Of a DNA stretch of 64,000 nt, positions 33,334-42,816 are shown piece after piece. The translations under genes were made by a program, and so were the position numbers. Each line of letters starts with the position of its first letter. Positions within the stretch are counted from its first letter, which is position 1. This DNA is from Streptomyces agglomeratus (GTDB lineage: Bacteria > Actinomycetota > Actinomycetes > Streptomycetales > Streptomycetaceae). The stretch lies in NCBI RefSeq assembly GCF_001746415.1, contig NZ_MEHJ01000001.1, positions 992,001-1,056,000 on the forward strand, read 5' to 3'. The notes below the pieces were generated by a model. That model was not told where the DNA came from. It searched no databases and was given only the letters and a program-made list of their open reading frames with translations.

Positions 33334-35226
33334 GTGACACCCCCCGCAACTCACCGGCACAGACCCACCGCCCTCGTCCTCGGCGCCCTCGTCGCCCTCG
33401 GTACGCTCGCGGCGGCGACGCCCACCCCGGCCGGACCGGTCGCACTCTCCCCGGTGGCCGGCGCCGCCGCGACCGCCCGCCAGGCCGAGGCGCTCGACCG
33501 CGGCGTCGTCAGCGTCCACAACGGCAGCGGCAACCTGGTCGGCTGGCGCTGGCTGGGCACCGACCCCGGCGACGTCTCCTTCAACGTCTACCGCGCCGGT
33601 ACGAAGGTGAACTCCGCGCCGGTCACCGGCTCGACGAACTACTTCCACGCCGGGGCTCCGAACTCGGCGGACTACACCGTTCGCGCCGTCGTCAACGGCG
33701 TGGAGCAGGGTGACTCCCCGCACGCGGTGCAGTTCCGCGCGGGCTACAAGGACGTGCCGATCTCCGCCCCGCCGGGCGGCCGGACACCCGACGGGGTGGC
33801 GTACACCTACGAGGCCAACGACGCGAGCGTCGGCGACCTCGACGGGGACGGCGCCCTCGACTTCGTACTGAAGTGGCAGCCGACCAACGCCAAGGACAAC
33901 TCGCAGTCCGGCTACACCGGCAACACGGTCGTCGACGGCATCAAGCTGGACGGCACCCGGCTGTGGCGTATCGACCTCGGCCGCAACATCCGCTCGGGCG
34001 CGCACTACACGCAGTTCCAGGTGTACGACTACGACGGTGACGGCCAGGCCGAAGTGGCCATGAAGACGGCCGACGGCACCGTCGACGGGCGCGGCGCGGC
34101 GATCGGCGCCGCGAGCGCCGACCACCGCAACAGCGGCGGCTACATCCTCTCCGGGCCCGAGTACCTGACCATGTTCAACGGGCGGACCGGCGCGGCCATG
34201 GGAACCGTCGACTACGTCCCGGCCCGCGGGACGGTCTCCGCCTGGGGCGACTCCTACGGAAACCGGGTGGACCGCTTCCTCGCGGGGACGGCGTATCTCG
34301 ACGGTTCCCGGCCGTCGCTGATCATGGCGCGCGGGTACTACACCCGGTCGGTGATCGCGGCGTGGGACTGGCGCGGCGGAAAGTTCACGCGGCGCTGGAC
34401 GTTCGACAGCAGTTCGTCGACCAACGCCGGCAAGGGGTTCGACGGCCAGGGCAACCACAGCCTGTCCGTAGCGGACGTGGACGCCGACGGCCGGGACGAG
34501 ATCGTGTACGGAGCGATGACCGTCGACGACAACGGCAACGGCCTGTGGACGACGAGACTCGGCCATGGCGACGCGGGCCATGTCGGCGACCTGAACCCGT
34601 CCCGCGCGGGGCTGGAGTACTTCAAGGTCTCCGAGGACAGCTCCAAGCCCGGCTCCTGGATAGCCGACGCCCGCACGGGCCAGATCCTGTGGCAGACCGC
34701 CGCCGGCGGCGACAACGGCCGGGGCGTCTCGGCCGATGTCCACGCGGGCTCGCCCGGCGCCGAGTCCTGGTCCGCGTCCGACACCGCACTCCGCTCGGCG
34801 ACCGGCGCGACGCTCGGCCGCGAACCGGGCAGCGTCAACTTCGTCAGCTGGTGGGACGGGGACCTCACGCGTGAACTTCTGGACGGCACCAGGATCGACA
34901 AGTACGGCACCGGCGGCGAGACCCGGCTGCTGACCGGGGCGTCGGTGGCGTCCAACAACGGCACCAAGGCCACCCCGGCCCTGTCCGGCGACATCCTCGG
35001 CGACTGGCGCGAGGAAGTGGTGTGGCGTACGTCGGACAACACCGCGCTGCGCGTCTACTCCACCCCGCACGAGACCGGCACACGGATCACCACGCTGCTC
35101 CACGACCCGATGTACCGCACCGGGCTCGCCTGGCAGAACACCGCCTACAACCAGCCCCCGCACACCAGTTTCTTCATCGGCGGCGGCATGCCCACCGCCC
35201 CCCGCCCGTCCGTCTACACCCCCTGA
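33334..35226 (+). CDS. Secreted rhamnogalacturonan lyase (PL11)
   Basis: 630 residues from GTG 33334 with AGGAGGAG at 33323-33330. Signal peptide about 1-46. Family features follow: RQAEALDRGVVSVHNGSGNLVGWRWLGTDP, SFNVYRAGTKV, then the eight-bladed propeller with calcium-type repeats DLDGDGALDFVLKWQP, DYDGDGQAEVAMKTADG and DVDADGRDEIVYG. The length matches single-domain PL11 enzymes. It cleaves rhamnogalacturonan-I by beta-elimination outside the cell. The promoter carries an AAGCGCTT operator. A PL3 gene follows after 39 bases. Confidence 0.95.
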   Translation: MTPPATHRHRPTALVLGALVALGTLAAATPTPAGPVALSPVAGAAATARQAEALDRGVVSVHNGSGNLVGWRWLGTDPGDVSFNVYRAGTKVNSAPVTGSTNYFHAGAPNSADYTVRAVVNGVEQGDSPHAVQFRAGYKDVPISAPPGGRTPDGVAYTYEANDASVGDLDGDGALDFVLKWQPTNAKDNSQSGYTGNTVVDGIKLDGTRLWRIDLGRNIRSGAHYTQFQVYDYDGDGQAEVAMKTADGTVDGRGAAIGAASADHRNSGGYILSGPEYLTMFNGRTGAAMGTVDYVPARGTVSAWGDSYGNRVDRFLAGTAYLDGSRPSLIMARGYYTRSVIAAWDWRGGKFTRRWTFDSSSSTNAGKGFDGQGNHSLSVADVDADGRDEIVYGAMTVDDNGNGLWTTRLGHGDAGHVGDLNPSRAGLEYFKVSEDSSKPGSWIADARTGQILWQTAAGGDNGRGVSADVHAGSPGAESWSASDTALRSATGATLGREPGSVNFVSWWDGDLTRELLDGTRIDKYGTGGETRLLTGASVASNNGTKATPALSGDILGDWREEVVWRTSDNTALRVYSTPHETGTRITTLLHDPMYRTGLAWQNTAYNQPPHTSFFIGGGMPTAPRPSVYTP

Positions 35227-35265
35227 CCTCTGCCCCACTGTGTCCACCGAGAGGAATCACCACTC

Positions 35266-36072
35266 ATGGCTCACGCGCACACGAACAAGAAGTCACGCAG
35301 GCGCACCCTGGCGGGAGGCGCGTCCGCTCTCGCGCTGACGGCCGGCTTCCTGGGCTTCAGCTCCCTCGCCCCCACCGCCTCCGCCGCGACCTGGCCGACG
35401 CCGACCGGCAGCCAGGCGGTGCCGGCGACCATCCCCGTCTCCGGCGTGAAGGACGGCGGCTACAAGAAGTACTACGGATCGGGCGAACTGGCCGGGGACG
35501 GCCAGGAAGAGGGCCAGGACCCGATCTTCGAGCTCGCCGACGGCGCGACCCTGAAGAACGTCATCATCGGCGCCCCCGGCGCGGACGGCATCCACTGCAA
35601 GGGCAGCTGCACGTTGCAGAACGTGTGGTGGGAGGACGTCGGCGAGGACGCCGCCACCTTCAAGGGCGGGAACTCGGCCGTCTACACGGTGTACGGCGGC
35701 GGCGCGAAGAAGGCCGCGGACAAGGTCTTCCAGCACAACGGCGGTGGCAAGCTGGTCGTTTCGAAGTTCGCGGTCCAGGACTTCAAGACGCTCTACCGCT
35801 CCTGCGGCAACTGCTCGTCCCAGTACAAGCGCACCTCGATCTTCGACAGCGTCGAGGTGACGTATCCGGGTTCGCGGCTCGTCGGCATCAACACCAACTA
35901 CGGTGACACCGCTGCGCTGCGCAACATCACGATCGTCGGCGACGCCGGCAGGAAGATCGTGCCGTGCCAGAAGTACATCGGGAACAACACGGGAGCCGAG
36001 CCGAAGACGAACGGTTCGGGCCCGGACGGCACCCACTGCAACTACACGGCCTCGGACATCGTCTACAGGTGA
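35266..36072 (+). CDS. Secreted pectate lyase (PL3)
   Basis: 268 residues; signal peptide about 1-40 (LTAGFLGFSSLAPTASA). The PL3 parallel beta-helix begins after it: DGADGIHCKGSC-type turns (GADGIHCKGSCTLQNVWWED), EDAATFKGG, and the paired Cys residues FKTLYRSCGNCSSQYKR. It cuts de-esterified homogalacturonan by beta-elimination and usually needs calcium. It follows PL11 with RBS GAGAGGA and is probably co-transcribed. Confidence 0.94.
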   Translation: MAHAHTNKKSRRRTLAGGASALALTAGFLGFSSLAPTASAATWPTPTGSQAVPATIPVSGVKDGGYKKYYGSGELAGDGQEEGQDPIFELADGATLKNVIIGAPGADGIHCKGSCTLQNVWWEDVGEDAATFKGGNSAVYTVYGGGAKKAADKVFQHNGGGKLVVSKFAVQDFKTLYRSCGNCSSQYKRTSIFDSVEVTYPGSRLVGINTNYGDTAALRNITIVGDAGRKIVPCQKYIGNNTGAEPKTNGSGPDGTHCNYTASDIVYR

Positions 36073-36087
36073 CCGACACCGCCTGAC

Positions 36088-36125
36088 GCGGCGGCGGAAC
36101 CGGCGGCGGCCGGTTCCGCCGCCGC
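36088..36125. terminator. Strong bidirectional terminator between convergent PL3 and PL26 genes
   Basis: Arms 36088-36103 and 36110-36125 are exact 16-base complements with a 6-base loop, centred between two convergent stop codons. Confidence 0.88.
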
Positions 36126-36131
36126 ACGCCG

Positions 36132-38885
36132 TCACGGCATGCGGTCCCCGATCAGCGCCAGGTTCTCGATGGCGGCGAGACCGTACAGGGCGGTGTCGTT
36201 CGTGTACACCCAGTCCGCCTCACTGCCGGGTACGAGCGTGACCGGTCCGCCCACCTTCTCCGTCCGCCACGGCGACGACTCCTTGTAGCCGTCGCTGTTG
36301 TAGAACTTCTCCCACGCCCGCCTGGCCAGCTTCGCGTCACCCGTCTGGACGGCCGCGTACGCGTCGAGGCGCGAGTGCCCCTGGAAGAGGATCAGCGAAC
36401 CGAAGTGGGTGCCGTAGCGGGCGGCCTGTTCGGCCTTGGTGGCGTTGAAGTAGCGGCAGTAGTCCAGATACGCGTCCCGGAACTCCGGCATGTCGATGAG
36501 ATCGATCAGCTCGGCGCACAGTTCGTTGAGGCCGAAGACCGCCGACAGGTGCGACACGCCGACCTTGGCCTCCTTCGCGACGGCGAACCGGCCGGTGTCG
36601 AGGTCGTACAGGCCGCTGCCCTGGACGAAGCCGTTGGGCTGGGCGGCGATCGTCTCCATGGTGGACAGCACCCGCGCCTTGGCCTTGGCGGCCTTGGGCC
36701 CGCCGCGCTCCCACTCGGTCAGCCAGGCCGAGACCAGTCCGCTCCAGTCGGTGCCGAAGCCGATGGACAGGGCGTGCCGGTCCGGCGTGTACGGCTCGGT
36801 GCGGATCTTGCGGATGGGGTCGAGGGCGAGGAAGGTCTCGTCGGAGTCGACGTTGGCGTGCATGAGGTCGCCGGTGCGTTCGTCGGCGGTGAGGAAGTAG
36901 TAGAAGCGCCGGTAGGTGGTGTTGGCGATGCGCTGCTGCTTGGCGCTGTCGGCGTAGTGCTGGATGCCGTGCCGCGTTCCGAGGCCGGCCCACGTACCGA
37001 GGTGGTAGACGTCGACCTCGCCGGTGTGGCGGGTCATGGCCTCGGCGAAGCGGAAGATGTCGGCGCGGCCCGAGCGCAGGTAGGCGTGCCAGAGCCAGAG
37101 GTCGGGCGACAGCTCCGAGTTGTCCCAGGCGTATCCGCCGACGTCGTAGCGCCACTGGTGGCGGGCCGGGTCGTAGGAGTGCATGACGTCGCCGTAGTCC
37201 CAGAATCCGTACCAGCGCCGCATCTCCACCTGGTCCTTGTAATAGGTGAGGAGGAAGTCCAGATGGTCCTCGATCCTCGCCTTGGCGGGCACGGACCGGT
37301 CGGGCTCGGAGAAGAGGCCGCCGAAGACCTTCGCCTTGACGAGCTGCCTGGGCGGGGCGGCGAGCTGGGGCGGGGTGCGGACGGCCGTCACCTCGCGCGC
37401 CAGCGTTTCGGCGTCGGGGGTGGACGCGTGCGCCCAGAAGAGGAGTTCGCTGGTACGGGCGATTCCGTACGGGGTGCCGAAGCCCGGCTCGTAGTCCTCG
37501 TAGGTGATGTTGAGACCTTCGAGCTGTTCGGCGTACGTGTCCTGGCCCAGGCCGTCGTGGTAGAAGCGCAGGTCCATGGGCGGAGCCTCGGGTGACCAGA
37601 GCCAGAGCGTGACCTCGGCCTCGTCGGTGTGCGCGGACCGGATGTCGAGCCCGGCGGGGTGCTTCTCCCAGAAGTCGCGCAGCCCGAAGGAGAGTCCGCC
37701 GCTCGCACCGCCGACGTAACCGAAGCCGGAAGCCCGGCGTCCGCCGCCGGCCGGGATCCAGCCGTGACCCCGTTTTGTGCGCTTGCGCAGGGTGAAGCCG
37801 TCGGCGGAGAGCTGGCTGAGGGTGTAGTCGCCCCAGGCCGGGACGAGGTGCAGCCGGCTGGTGACGCGCTGGTCCCAGGTGGCCGGGTCGGGCAGCTTCC
37901 GGCCCTCGAACTGCGCCGCCTGGACGGCGGCTCCGGGGTCGCGGCGCAGGCCCGTGACGCCCTTCACGGCTTCGCGCAGCAGGCCGGTGCCGTCACCGCC
38001 GATGCGGATGTGCCGGTCGTACGTCTCGTCGCGCATCGGCACCGTGAAGCGGACGCCGAGACCGCGGATGAAGTCGCCGCTCGCCTTGCCGGGCTCCTGG
38101 GTGCCGTCGTACGTGATCGTGTGGACCATCCGGAACGACTCGGCGCCCGCGTAGAAGTAGAGCCGGACGGAGAACGGCAGCCAGCCGCGGTTGCCACGGC
38201 GGTGCTTGCCGTCGACGCGGACCACGGCGCGGACCGGACCGTCCTGCTCCACCTCAGTTTCCGCGATCGCGCTCTCGAAGCGTTCGTACGTCGCGCTGCC
38301 CTGGTCGCCGTCCTCGATCTCGCCCTGGCGCAGGAGGACGAGACGGCCGTTCTTGGCGATCTCGGTGCTTCCCCGGGTGACGGACTTGACGAGCGAGGAG
38401 CCGGACGTGCCGATCCGGGCGGTGATGACACCCGTCGAGATCTCGACGGCGCCGCCCCGGTGGGCGACGGTGACCTCGCGGGCGGGCGCGGCCGGGGTCC
38501 CGGCGCCGAGGGTGAAGGCGGCGGCCGTGGCCTCCGGGCCGACGGCGTGCGCGGTCCACTTCAGCGAGCCGTCGGGCCAGTGGGCGAGCGGCCAGGACTG
38601 GACGGGGACGGCCCTGCCGTCGGCGGTGGTCAGGGCGAAGGTCTGGTCCGGGGCGTACGCGCCCTTCGGCCAGGGGACGCCGAGCGTGGACCCGGGCGCG
38701 GCTCCCAGCCCCGCTTCCTCCTCCAGCCACTTCAGGGTCACGGGGTCCGCGTCCGCGCCGGTGGCGGTCTCGGTCCCCGACGCGGCGGCATGGGCGTTGG
38801 TGGCGCCGAGCGCCCAGCTGAACTGGGCGGCGGCGCCGGCCGCCGCTGCCGCCCTGAGCAGGGATCTGCGGGGGATCGGAGACAT
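36132..38885 (-). CDS. Exo-rhamnogalacturonan lyase family protein (PL26-like), Tat-exported
   Basis: 917 residues with a twin-arginine signal (PRRSLLRAAAAAG) and cleavage after ATNAHA. The rest is a beta-sandwich N-terminal part (VTLKWLEEEAGLG ... ADGRAVPVQSWPLAHWPDGSLKW) and an alpha/alpha-barrel-like C-terminal part (RRWYGFWDYGDVMHSYDP, NSELSPDLWLWHAYLRSGRAD). This matches proteins annotated as exo-rhamnogalacturonan lyases related to PL26. It would remove disaccharide units from the end of rhamnogalacturonan-I. It is the last gene of a minus-strand run with a YesL-like protein and an importer. Family assignment is from recall. Confidence 0.82.
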   Translation of the reverse strand: MSPIPRRSLLRAAAAAGAAAQFSWALGATNAHAAASGTETATGADADPVTLKWLEEEAGLGAAPGSTLGVPWPKGAYAPDQTFALTTADGRAVPVQSWPLAHWPDGSLKWTAHAVGPEATAAAFTLGAGTPAAPAREVTVAHRGGAVEISTGVITARIGTSGSSLVKSVTRGSTEIAKNGRLVLLRQGEIEDGDQGSATYERFESAIAETEVEQDGPVRAVVRVDGKHRRGNRGWLPFSVRLYFYAGAESFRMVHTITYDGTQEPGKASGDFIRGLGVRFTVPMRDETYDRHIRIGGDGTGLLREAVKGVTGLRRDPGAAVQAAQFEGRKLPDPATWDQRVTSRLHLVPAWGDYTLSQLSADGFTLRKRTKRGHGWIPAGGGRRASGFGYVGGASGGLSFGLRDFWEKHPAGLDIRSAHTDEAEVTLWLWSPEAPPMDLRFYHDGLGQDTYAEQLEGLNITYEDYEPGFGTPYGIARTSELLFWAHASTPDAETLAREVTAVRTPPQLAAPPRQLVKAKVFGGLFSEPDRSVPAKARIEDHLDFLLTYYKDQVEMRRWYGFWDYGDVMHSYDPARHQWRYDVGGYAWDNSELSPDLWLWHAYLRSGRADIFRFAEAMTRHTGEVDVYHLGTWAGLGTRHGIQHYADSAKQQRIANTTYRRFYYFLTADERTGDLMHANVDSDETFLALDPIRKIRTEPYTPDRHALSIGFGTDWSGLVSAWLTEWERGGPKAAKAKARVLSTMETIAAQPNGFVQGSGLYDLDTGRFAVAKEAKVGVSHLSAVFGLNELCAELIDLIDMPEFRDAYLDYCRYFNATKAEQAARYGTHFGSLILFQGHSRLDAYAAVQTGDAKLARRAWEKFYNSDGYKESSPWRTEKVGGPVTLVPGSEADWVYTNDTALYGLAAIENLALIGDRMP

Positions 38886-38952
38886 GGCTGTGCCCTTCGG
38901 TAGGGAGGATGTGTGTGAAAGAGAGAAAGGTGCTGCGGGACAGGGCGCCGGC

Positions 38953-39516
38953 TCAGCGGGCGGCGTACCGCTGCTCGACGGCGACGGCCGCCGCCGTGAC
39001 GGCTCCGACCACCGGGACCGCCAGCGGCGCCGCGAACCAGGCGGAGGCGGCGACGACCGCGAATCCGCCGACGATCAGGAACGACCCGGCGGGGTCCAGG
39101 ACCGTACGCCGGCCCGCCGCCCCGAGCAGGGCGCGCCAGGACACCCCGGGCTCCCAGCCCGCGGCGGCCCGCAGCACCGTCACCGCGCAGCCGGTGAACG
39201 CAAGGACGCCCACGGCTGCTACCGGGGCGCCGCCGGGCAGTCCGGCCCGTACGGCCGCGAGGTCCAGCCACAGCAGCCAGGCCGCCACCCACCCGGCGAG
39301 GCCCACGGCCCAGCCGCGGCGGGCGGCCGCACGGAAGTCGGCGGCGAACTCCCGCCACCCGGCCGGCTCCCGGCCCACCAGATGGCGTCGCAGATGCCGG
39401 GCCCCGGCGGCGAGCGCGGCCGGTCCCGTCACCCCCGGGAGCGAGCACAGCACGATCCAGACGCCGGTCAGCAGGCACTCGGCGAAGACGCCGAAACGCT
39501 CGTGGAAGCGTGCCAT
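38953..39516 (-). CDS. DUF624 / YesL-like membrane protein
   Basis: 187 residues with five or so hydrophobic segments (ECLLTGVWIVLCSLPGVTGPAALA, GLAGWVAAWLLWLDL, VAAVGVLAFTGCAVTVL, FLIVGGFAVVAASAWF). YesL-type proteins accompany LplB/LplC-like importers of pectin fragments in Bacillus; their role is not known. It starts 3 bases after the permease stop, so it is coupled to the importer genes. Confidence 0.85.
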   Translation of the reverse strand: MARFHERFGVFAECLLTGVWIVLCSLPGVTGPAALAAGARHLRRHLVGREPAGWREFAADFRAAARRGWAVGLAGWVAAWLLWLDLAAVRAGLPGGAPVAAVGVLAFTGCAVTVLRAAAGWEPGVSWRALLGAAGRRTVLDPAGSFLIVGGFAVVAASAWFAAPLAVPVVGAVTAAAVAVEQRYAAR

Positions 39517-39519
39517 CGC

Positions 39520-40389
39520 TCAGCCCTTCAGCCCGGACGTGGCCATGCCGTCGATGAGGTAGCGCTGGAAGGCCAGGAAGAACGCCAGCACGGGCAGCAG
39601 CGCCACCAGTGACATGGCGATCATGCCGCCGTAGTCGGCGACCGCGTCCTGGTCGACGAACATCTTGAGCCCCAGTGAAACGGTGTAGTTCTCGGGCTCG
39701 TTGAGATAGAGCAGCGGGCCCATGAAGTCGTTCCAGGCGTTGATGAACGTGAAGATCGCGCTGGTGATCAGGGCGGGGCGGCACAGCGGGAGTGTGATCG
39801 ACCAGTAGATCCGCAGGTGCCCGCAGCCGTCGAGGCGCGCCGCCTCGTCCAGTTCCTTCGGCAGGTTCCGCATGAACTGGACCATGAGGAAGACGAAGAA
39901 CGCGTCGACGGCGAGGTACTTGCCGAGCAGCAGCGGCACCATGGTGTTGATCAGTTCCAGCTTCTGGAACAGGACGTACTGCGGGATCATGAGGACGTGG
40001 TACGGCAGCAGCAGGGTGCCGATCATCAGGGCGAAGAGAAGGTTGCGCCCGGCGAAGCTGATCCTGGCGAAGGCGTACGCCGCCAGCGAGCAGGAGATGA
40101 GTACGCCGCCGACCGACCCCACCGCCAGGACGGTGGAGTTGAGGAAGAAGGTGGAGACGGGGATGCCCGCGATGCCTTCGGTGAGCCGGGTGTAGTTGGC
40201 CGCGATCGGATCGGTGGGCAGCAGCTGGAGGCTGCCGACGATCTCGTCGCCGGGTTTGAACGAGCCGCCGATCACCCAGATCACGGGGTAGAGCACGACG
40301 GCGAGCACCGCGAGTGCTCCCAGGTGCCAGCCGAACGATCCGGCGCTCTTGCGGGGGCCCGCTGTGGCGGGGCCGGGGGTCGGGGTCAC
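39520..40389 (-). CDS. ABC sugar permease (YesQ-like)
   Basis: 289 residues from GTG 40389, overlapping the upstream permease stop by 4 bases. First helix LGALAVLAVVLYPVIWVIGG; EAA-type loop ELDEAARLDGCGHLR near residue 179; C-terminal IDGMATSGLKG tail typical of MalG-like subunits. Partner of the permease at 40386-41375. Likely substrate: rhamnogalacturonan oligosaccharides. Confidence 0.9.
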   Translation of the reverse strand: MTPTPGPATAGPRKSAGSFGWHLGALAVLAVVLYPVIWVIGGSFKPGDEIVGSLQLLPTDPIAANYTRLTEGIAGIPVSTFFLNSTVLAVGSVGGVLISCSLAAYAFARISFAGRNLLFALMIGTLLLPYHVLMIPQYVLFQKLELINTMVPLLLGKYLAVDAFFVFLMVQFMRNLPKELDEAARLDGCGHLRIYWSITLPLCRPALITSAIFTFINAWNDFMGPLLYLNEPENYTVSLGLKMFVDQDAVADYGGMIAMSLVALLPVLAFFLAFQRYLIDGMATSGLKG

Positions 40390-41375
40390 CGGGCGTTCTC
40401 CTCGTAGTGCACCCAGCGCTTCTGCGAGCGGAAGAGCACCGCCGTCACCAGGCCCACTGCGATCAGCAGCATCCAGGCCATGGCGGAGGCGAAGCCCATC
40501 CGGCTGTTCTCGAAGCCCTGTTGGTAGAGGTAGCAGGTGTAGACGAGCGTGGCGTCGGCGGGGCCGCAGGGGTTGCCCTGGCCGCCGAGGATGTACGCGG
40601 AGCCGAAGATCTGGAAGGAGTGGATGGTCTCCAGCAGGACGTTGAAGAAGAGCACCGGGGAGATCATCGGCAGCGTGATGTTCCAGAACCGGCGCCAGGG
40701 CCCGGCGCCGTCCATTTCGGCCGCCTCGTACAGCTCGCGGGGTACCTGCTTGAGCCCCGCCAGGAAGATGACCATGGGAGCGCCGAACTGCCAGACGGTG
40801 AGGGCGACGAGGGCGTACAGGATCCAGTCGGGGTCGCCGACCCAGCCGCCGACGTTCATGCCGAAGAGCCGTTGCGCACGGTCGACCACGGCGTCCTCGG
40901 TGAAGATCGCCCGCCAGACGATGGCGACGGAGACGCTGGCGCCGATCAGCGAGGGCGCGTAGAACGCCGCCCGGTAGAAGGACTGGCCCCGGCGGCTCTG
41001 GGCGAGGAGGAGCGCGACGCCGAGTGCCGCGACGAGCTTCAGCGGCGTACCGATGAGCACGTACTTGACCGTGACCTCGACCGATTTCTGCCAGCGGGGG
41101 TCGGCGAACATGTCGGTGAAGTTCTTGAGGCCGACCCACTGGGGCGCGTCGAAGAGGTTGTAGTCGGTGAAGGCGAAGTAGAGCGAGGCGGCCATGGGGC
41201 CTGCCGTGAGGAGGAGGAACCCGGCGATCCACGGCGACATGAAGAGGTAGCCGGCCAGGTTCTCGCGGTTTGCGACGCTCCGCCGTGCGGCGGGGCGCGG
41301 GGGTGGCCGTCGGCCGCCGGTGGCCGCGGGGGGATCGGCGCGGGCCTCGGGCGGGGCGTGTCCCGTGTACGTCAC
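40386..41375 (-). CDS. ABC sugar permease (YesP-like)
   Basis: 329 residues from GTG 41375 with GAGGGGAA upstream. A proline/arginine-rich N-terminal tail of about 40 residues precedes NLAGYLFMSPWIAGFLLLTAG. The EAA loop ELYEAAEMDGAGPW is near residue 214. It lies 11 bases after the binding-protein stop and overlaps the next permease. Confidence 0.92.
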   Translation of the reverse strand: MTYTGHAPPEARADPPAATGGRRPPPRPAARRSVANRENLAGYLFMSPWIAGFLLLTAGPMAASLYFAFTDYNLFDAPQWVGLKNFTDMFADPRWQKSVEVTVKYVLIGTPLKLVAALGVALLLAQSRRGQSFYRAAFYAPSLIGASVSVAIVWRAIFTEDAVVDRAQRLFGMNVGGWVGDPDWILYALVALTVWQFGAPMVIFLAGLKQVPRELYEAAEMDGAGPWRRFWNITLPMISPVLFFNVLLETIHSFQIFGSAYILGGQGNPCGPADATLVYTCYLYQQGFENSRMGFASAMAWMLLIAVGLVTAVLFRSQKRWVHYEENAR

Positions 41376-41386
41376 TGCCGTTCCCC

Positions 41387-42679
41387 TCAGGCGTTCGCGG
41401 TGAAGGCCGTCTTCGCCTCCGTGAAGAACTTCTCGACCGCCTCGCCCGGGGACGCCTTGTCGAGGCTCATCTCGGTGGCGAGGCGCAGGAAGGCGCTCTC
41501 GACCACATCGGCGCCCGCGGGATGGGGGGTGATGGGTTCGAGCACACCGGTTTCGGCGATCCTCGTCTCGTAGGCGGCGATCTGCTTGCTCACCCTGTCG
41601 GTGGGCTCGAATGCCTCGAACTGCTCGGTGGTGGAGAGGACGCCCCGGTCGTACCCCATGATCCGGCCGACCTCCGGGTCGTGGACCATGAAGTCGATGA
41701 AGGTGGCGACCTCCTTGGGGTGCTTCGTGCGGGCGGTCCCGCTGAGCATCAGCGAGCCGAGGTACTGGCCCGTCTTCTTTCCGTCGGTCGTCGGTATGGG
41801 AGCGATGCCGTACGAGCTCTTGCCCTCGGCGGCGTAGCGCACAGTGAAGTTGTCCCAGGTGAACTCGCCCGCCGAAAGCCCGGCCGCGGTAGCGGACTTG
41901 GGCTTGACCTGGTCGGCTCGCTTGGGGCTGGTGAAGAGACCGGACCTGATGTGTTTCATCGCCTCGGTCCACTCGGCCGTGAGGTCGCTCTCGGTGAATC
42001 CCAGGCCGTCCTCGGTGAAGAACGCCTTGCCCTGCTGGCGGAGTCTCAGGTCGTAGTAGTACATGATCGAATGCGGTCCCGAGTCGCCGGCGACGCCCGT
42101 CCTGCTCTTGATCTTCCGCATTCCGGCGTACCACTCGTCCCACGTCCAGCCGGGCTCGGGTGTGACGCCGGCCTTGTCGTAGAGCTTCTCGTCGATGATG
42201 TAGCCCATCGAGTTCGAACCGACCGGCAGACCGAGCAGCTTGCCGTCGATCTCGGCGAACTTCTCCAGGCCGGAACGGAAGTTGTCGGTGCTGAGGTTGC
42301 CCGCCTCGACCTGCGGTCGGAGGTCGAGCAGCACATTGCGGGCGGCGTACTTGCGCAGGAAGGTGACGGCGTTCTGGATGACGTCCGGGGGATTGCCGCC
42401 CGCCGCCTGGGTGTTGAACTTCTTCCAGAAGTCGAGGTAGGGCTGGAAGTCCGTCTTGACCTTGATCTTCGGGTACTTCTTCTCGAACAGCGCGATCGAC
42501 TCGTTGATCCTCTTGGCCCGGTCGTCGGCGCCCCACCAGGCGTACCTGATGGTGACGGGACCGCCGCCGGCCGAACCGCTTGTGCCCCCGCAGCCTGCCG
42601 CTGTGAGCCCGACGGTCGCCAGTGAGGCTCCGGCCGCCTTGAGGAAGGAACGCCTCTCAACATGCCTGGACGTGCGCAT
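41387..42679 (-). CDS. ABC sugar-binding lipoprotein (YesO-like), Tat-type signal
   Basis: 430 residues. The N-terminus has ERRSFLKAAG and a lipobox ending at Cys30 (LTAAGC), a Tat-lipoprotein arrangement. The mature domain is a family-1 solute-binding fold (TIRYAWWGADDRAKRINES, GLPVGSNSMGYIIDEKLYDKAG). RBS AGAGGTG. With two permeases, a YesL protein and PL26 it forms the importer block for rhamnogalacturonan fragments. An AAGCGCTT operator lies in its promoter. Confidence 0.92.
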   Translation of the reverse strand: MRTSRHVERRSFLKAAGASLATVGLTAAGCGGTSGSAGGGPVTIRYAWWGADDRAKRINESIALFEKKYPKIKVKTDFQPYLDFWKKFNTQAAGGNPPDVIQNAVTFLRKYAARNVLLDLRPQVEAGNLSTDNFRSGLEKFAEIDGKLLGLPVGSNSMGYIIDEKLYDKAGVTPEPGWTWDEWYAGMRKIKSRTGVAGDSGPHSIMYYYDLRLRQQGKAFFTEDGLGFTESDLTAEWTEAMKHIRSGLFTSPKRADQVKPKSATAAGLSAGEFTWDNFTVRYAAEGKSSYGIAPIPTTDGKKTGQYLGSLMLSGTARTKHPKEVATFIDFMVHDPEVGRIMGYDRGVLSTTEQFEAFEPTDRVSKQIAAYETRIAETGVLEPITPHPAGADVVESAFLRLATEMSLDKASPGEAVEKFFTEAKTAFTANA

Positions 42680-42705
42680 GGTTCACCTCTTCGTCTGACG
42701 ATTGA

Positions 42706-42734
42706 ATCGTTTTAGGAAAGCGCTTGCTGGGCAA
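42706..42734 (-). promoter_or_regulatory. Promoter of the YesO-like operon with an operator in its spacer
   Basis: On the minus strand TTGCCC (42734-42729), a 17-base spacer, AACGAT (42711-42706). The spacer contains the AAGCGCTT core (42718-42725). A second small palindrome, ACGATTGAATCGT (42698-42710), overlaps the -10 box. Confidence 0.6.
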
Positions 42735-42816
42735 TGTACGAGTGCCCCAAGGGCCCGTCAACGGTTTGGACAGCTGGAGGAGCGGAAGCGGTTCGACGCG
42801 GCTGCGGGCCGCGCTG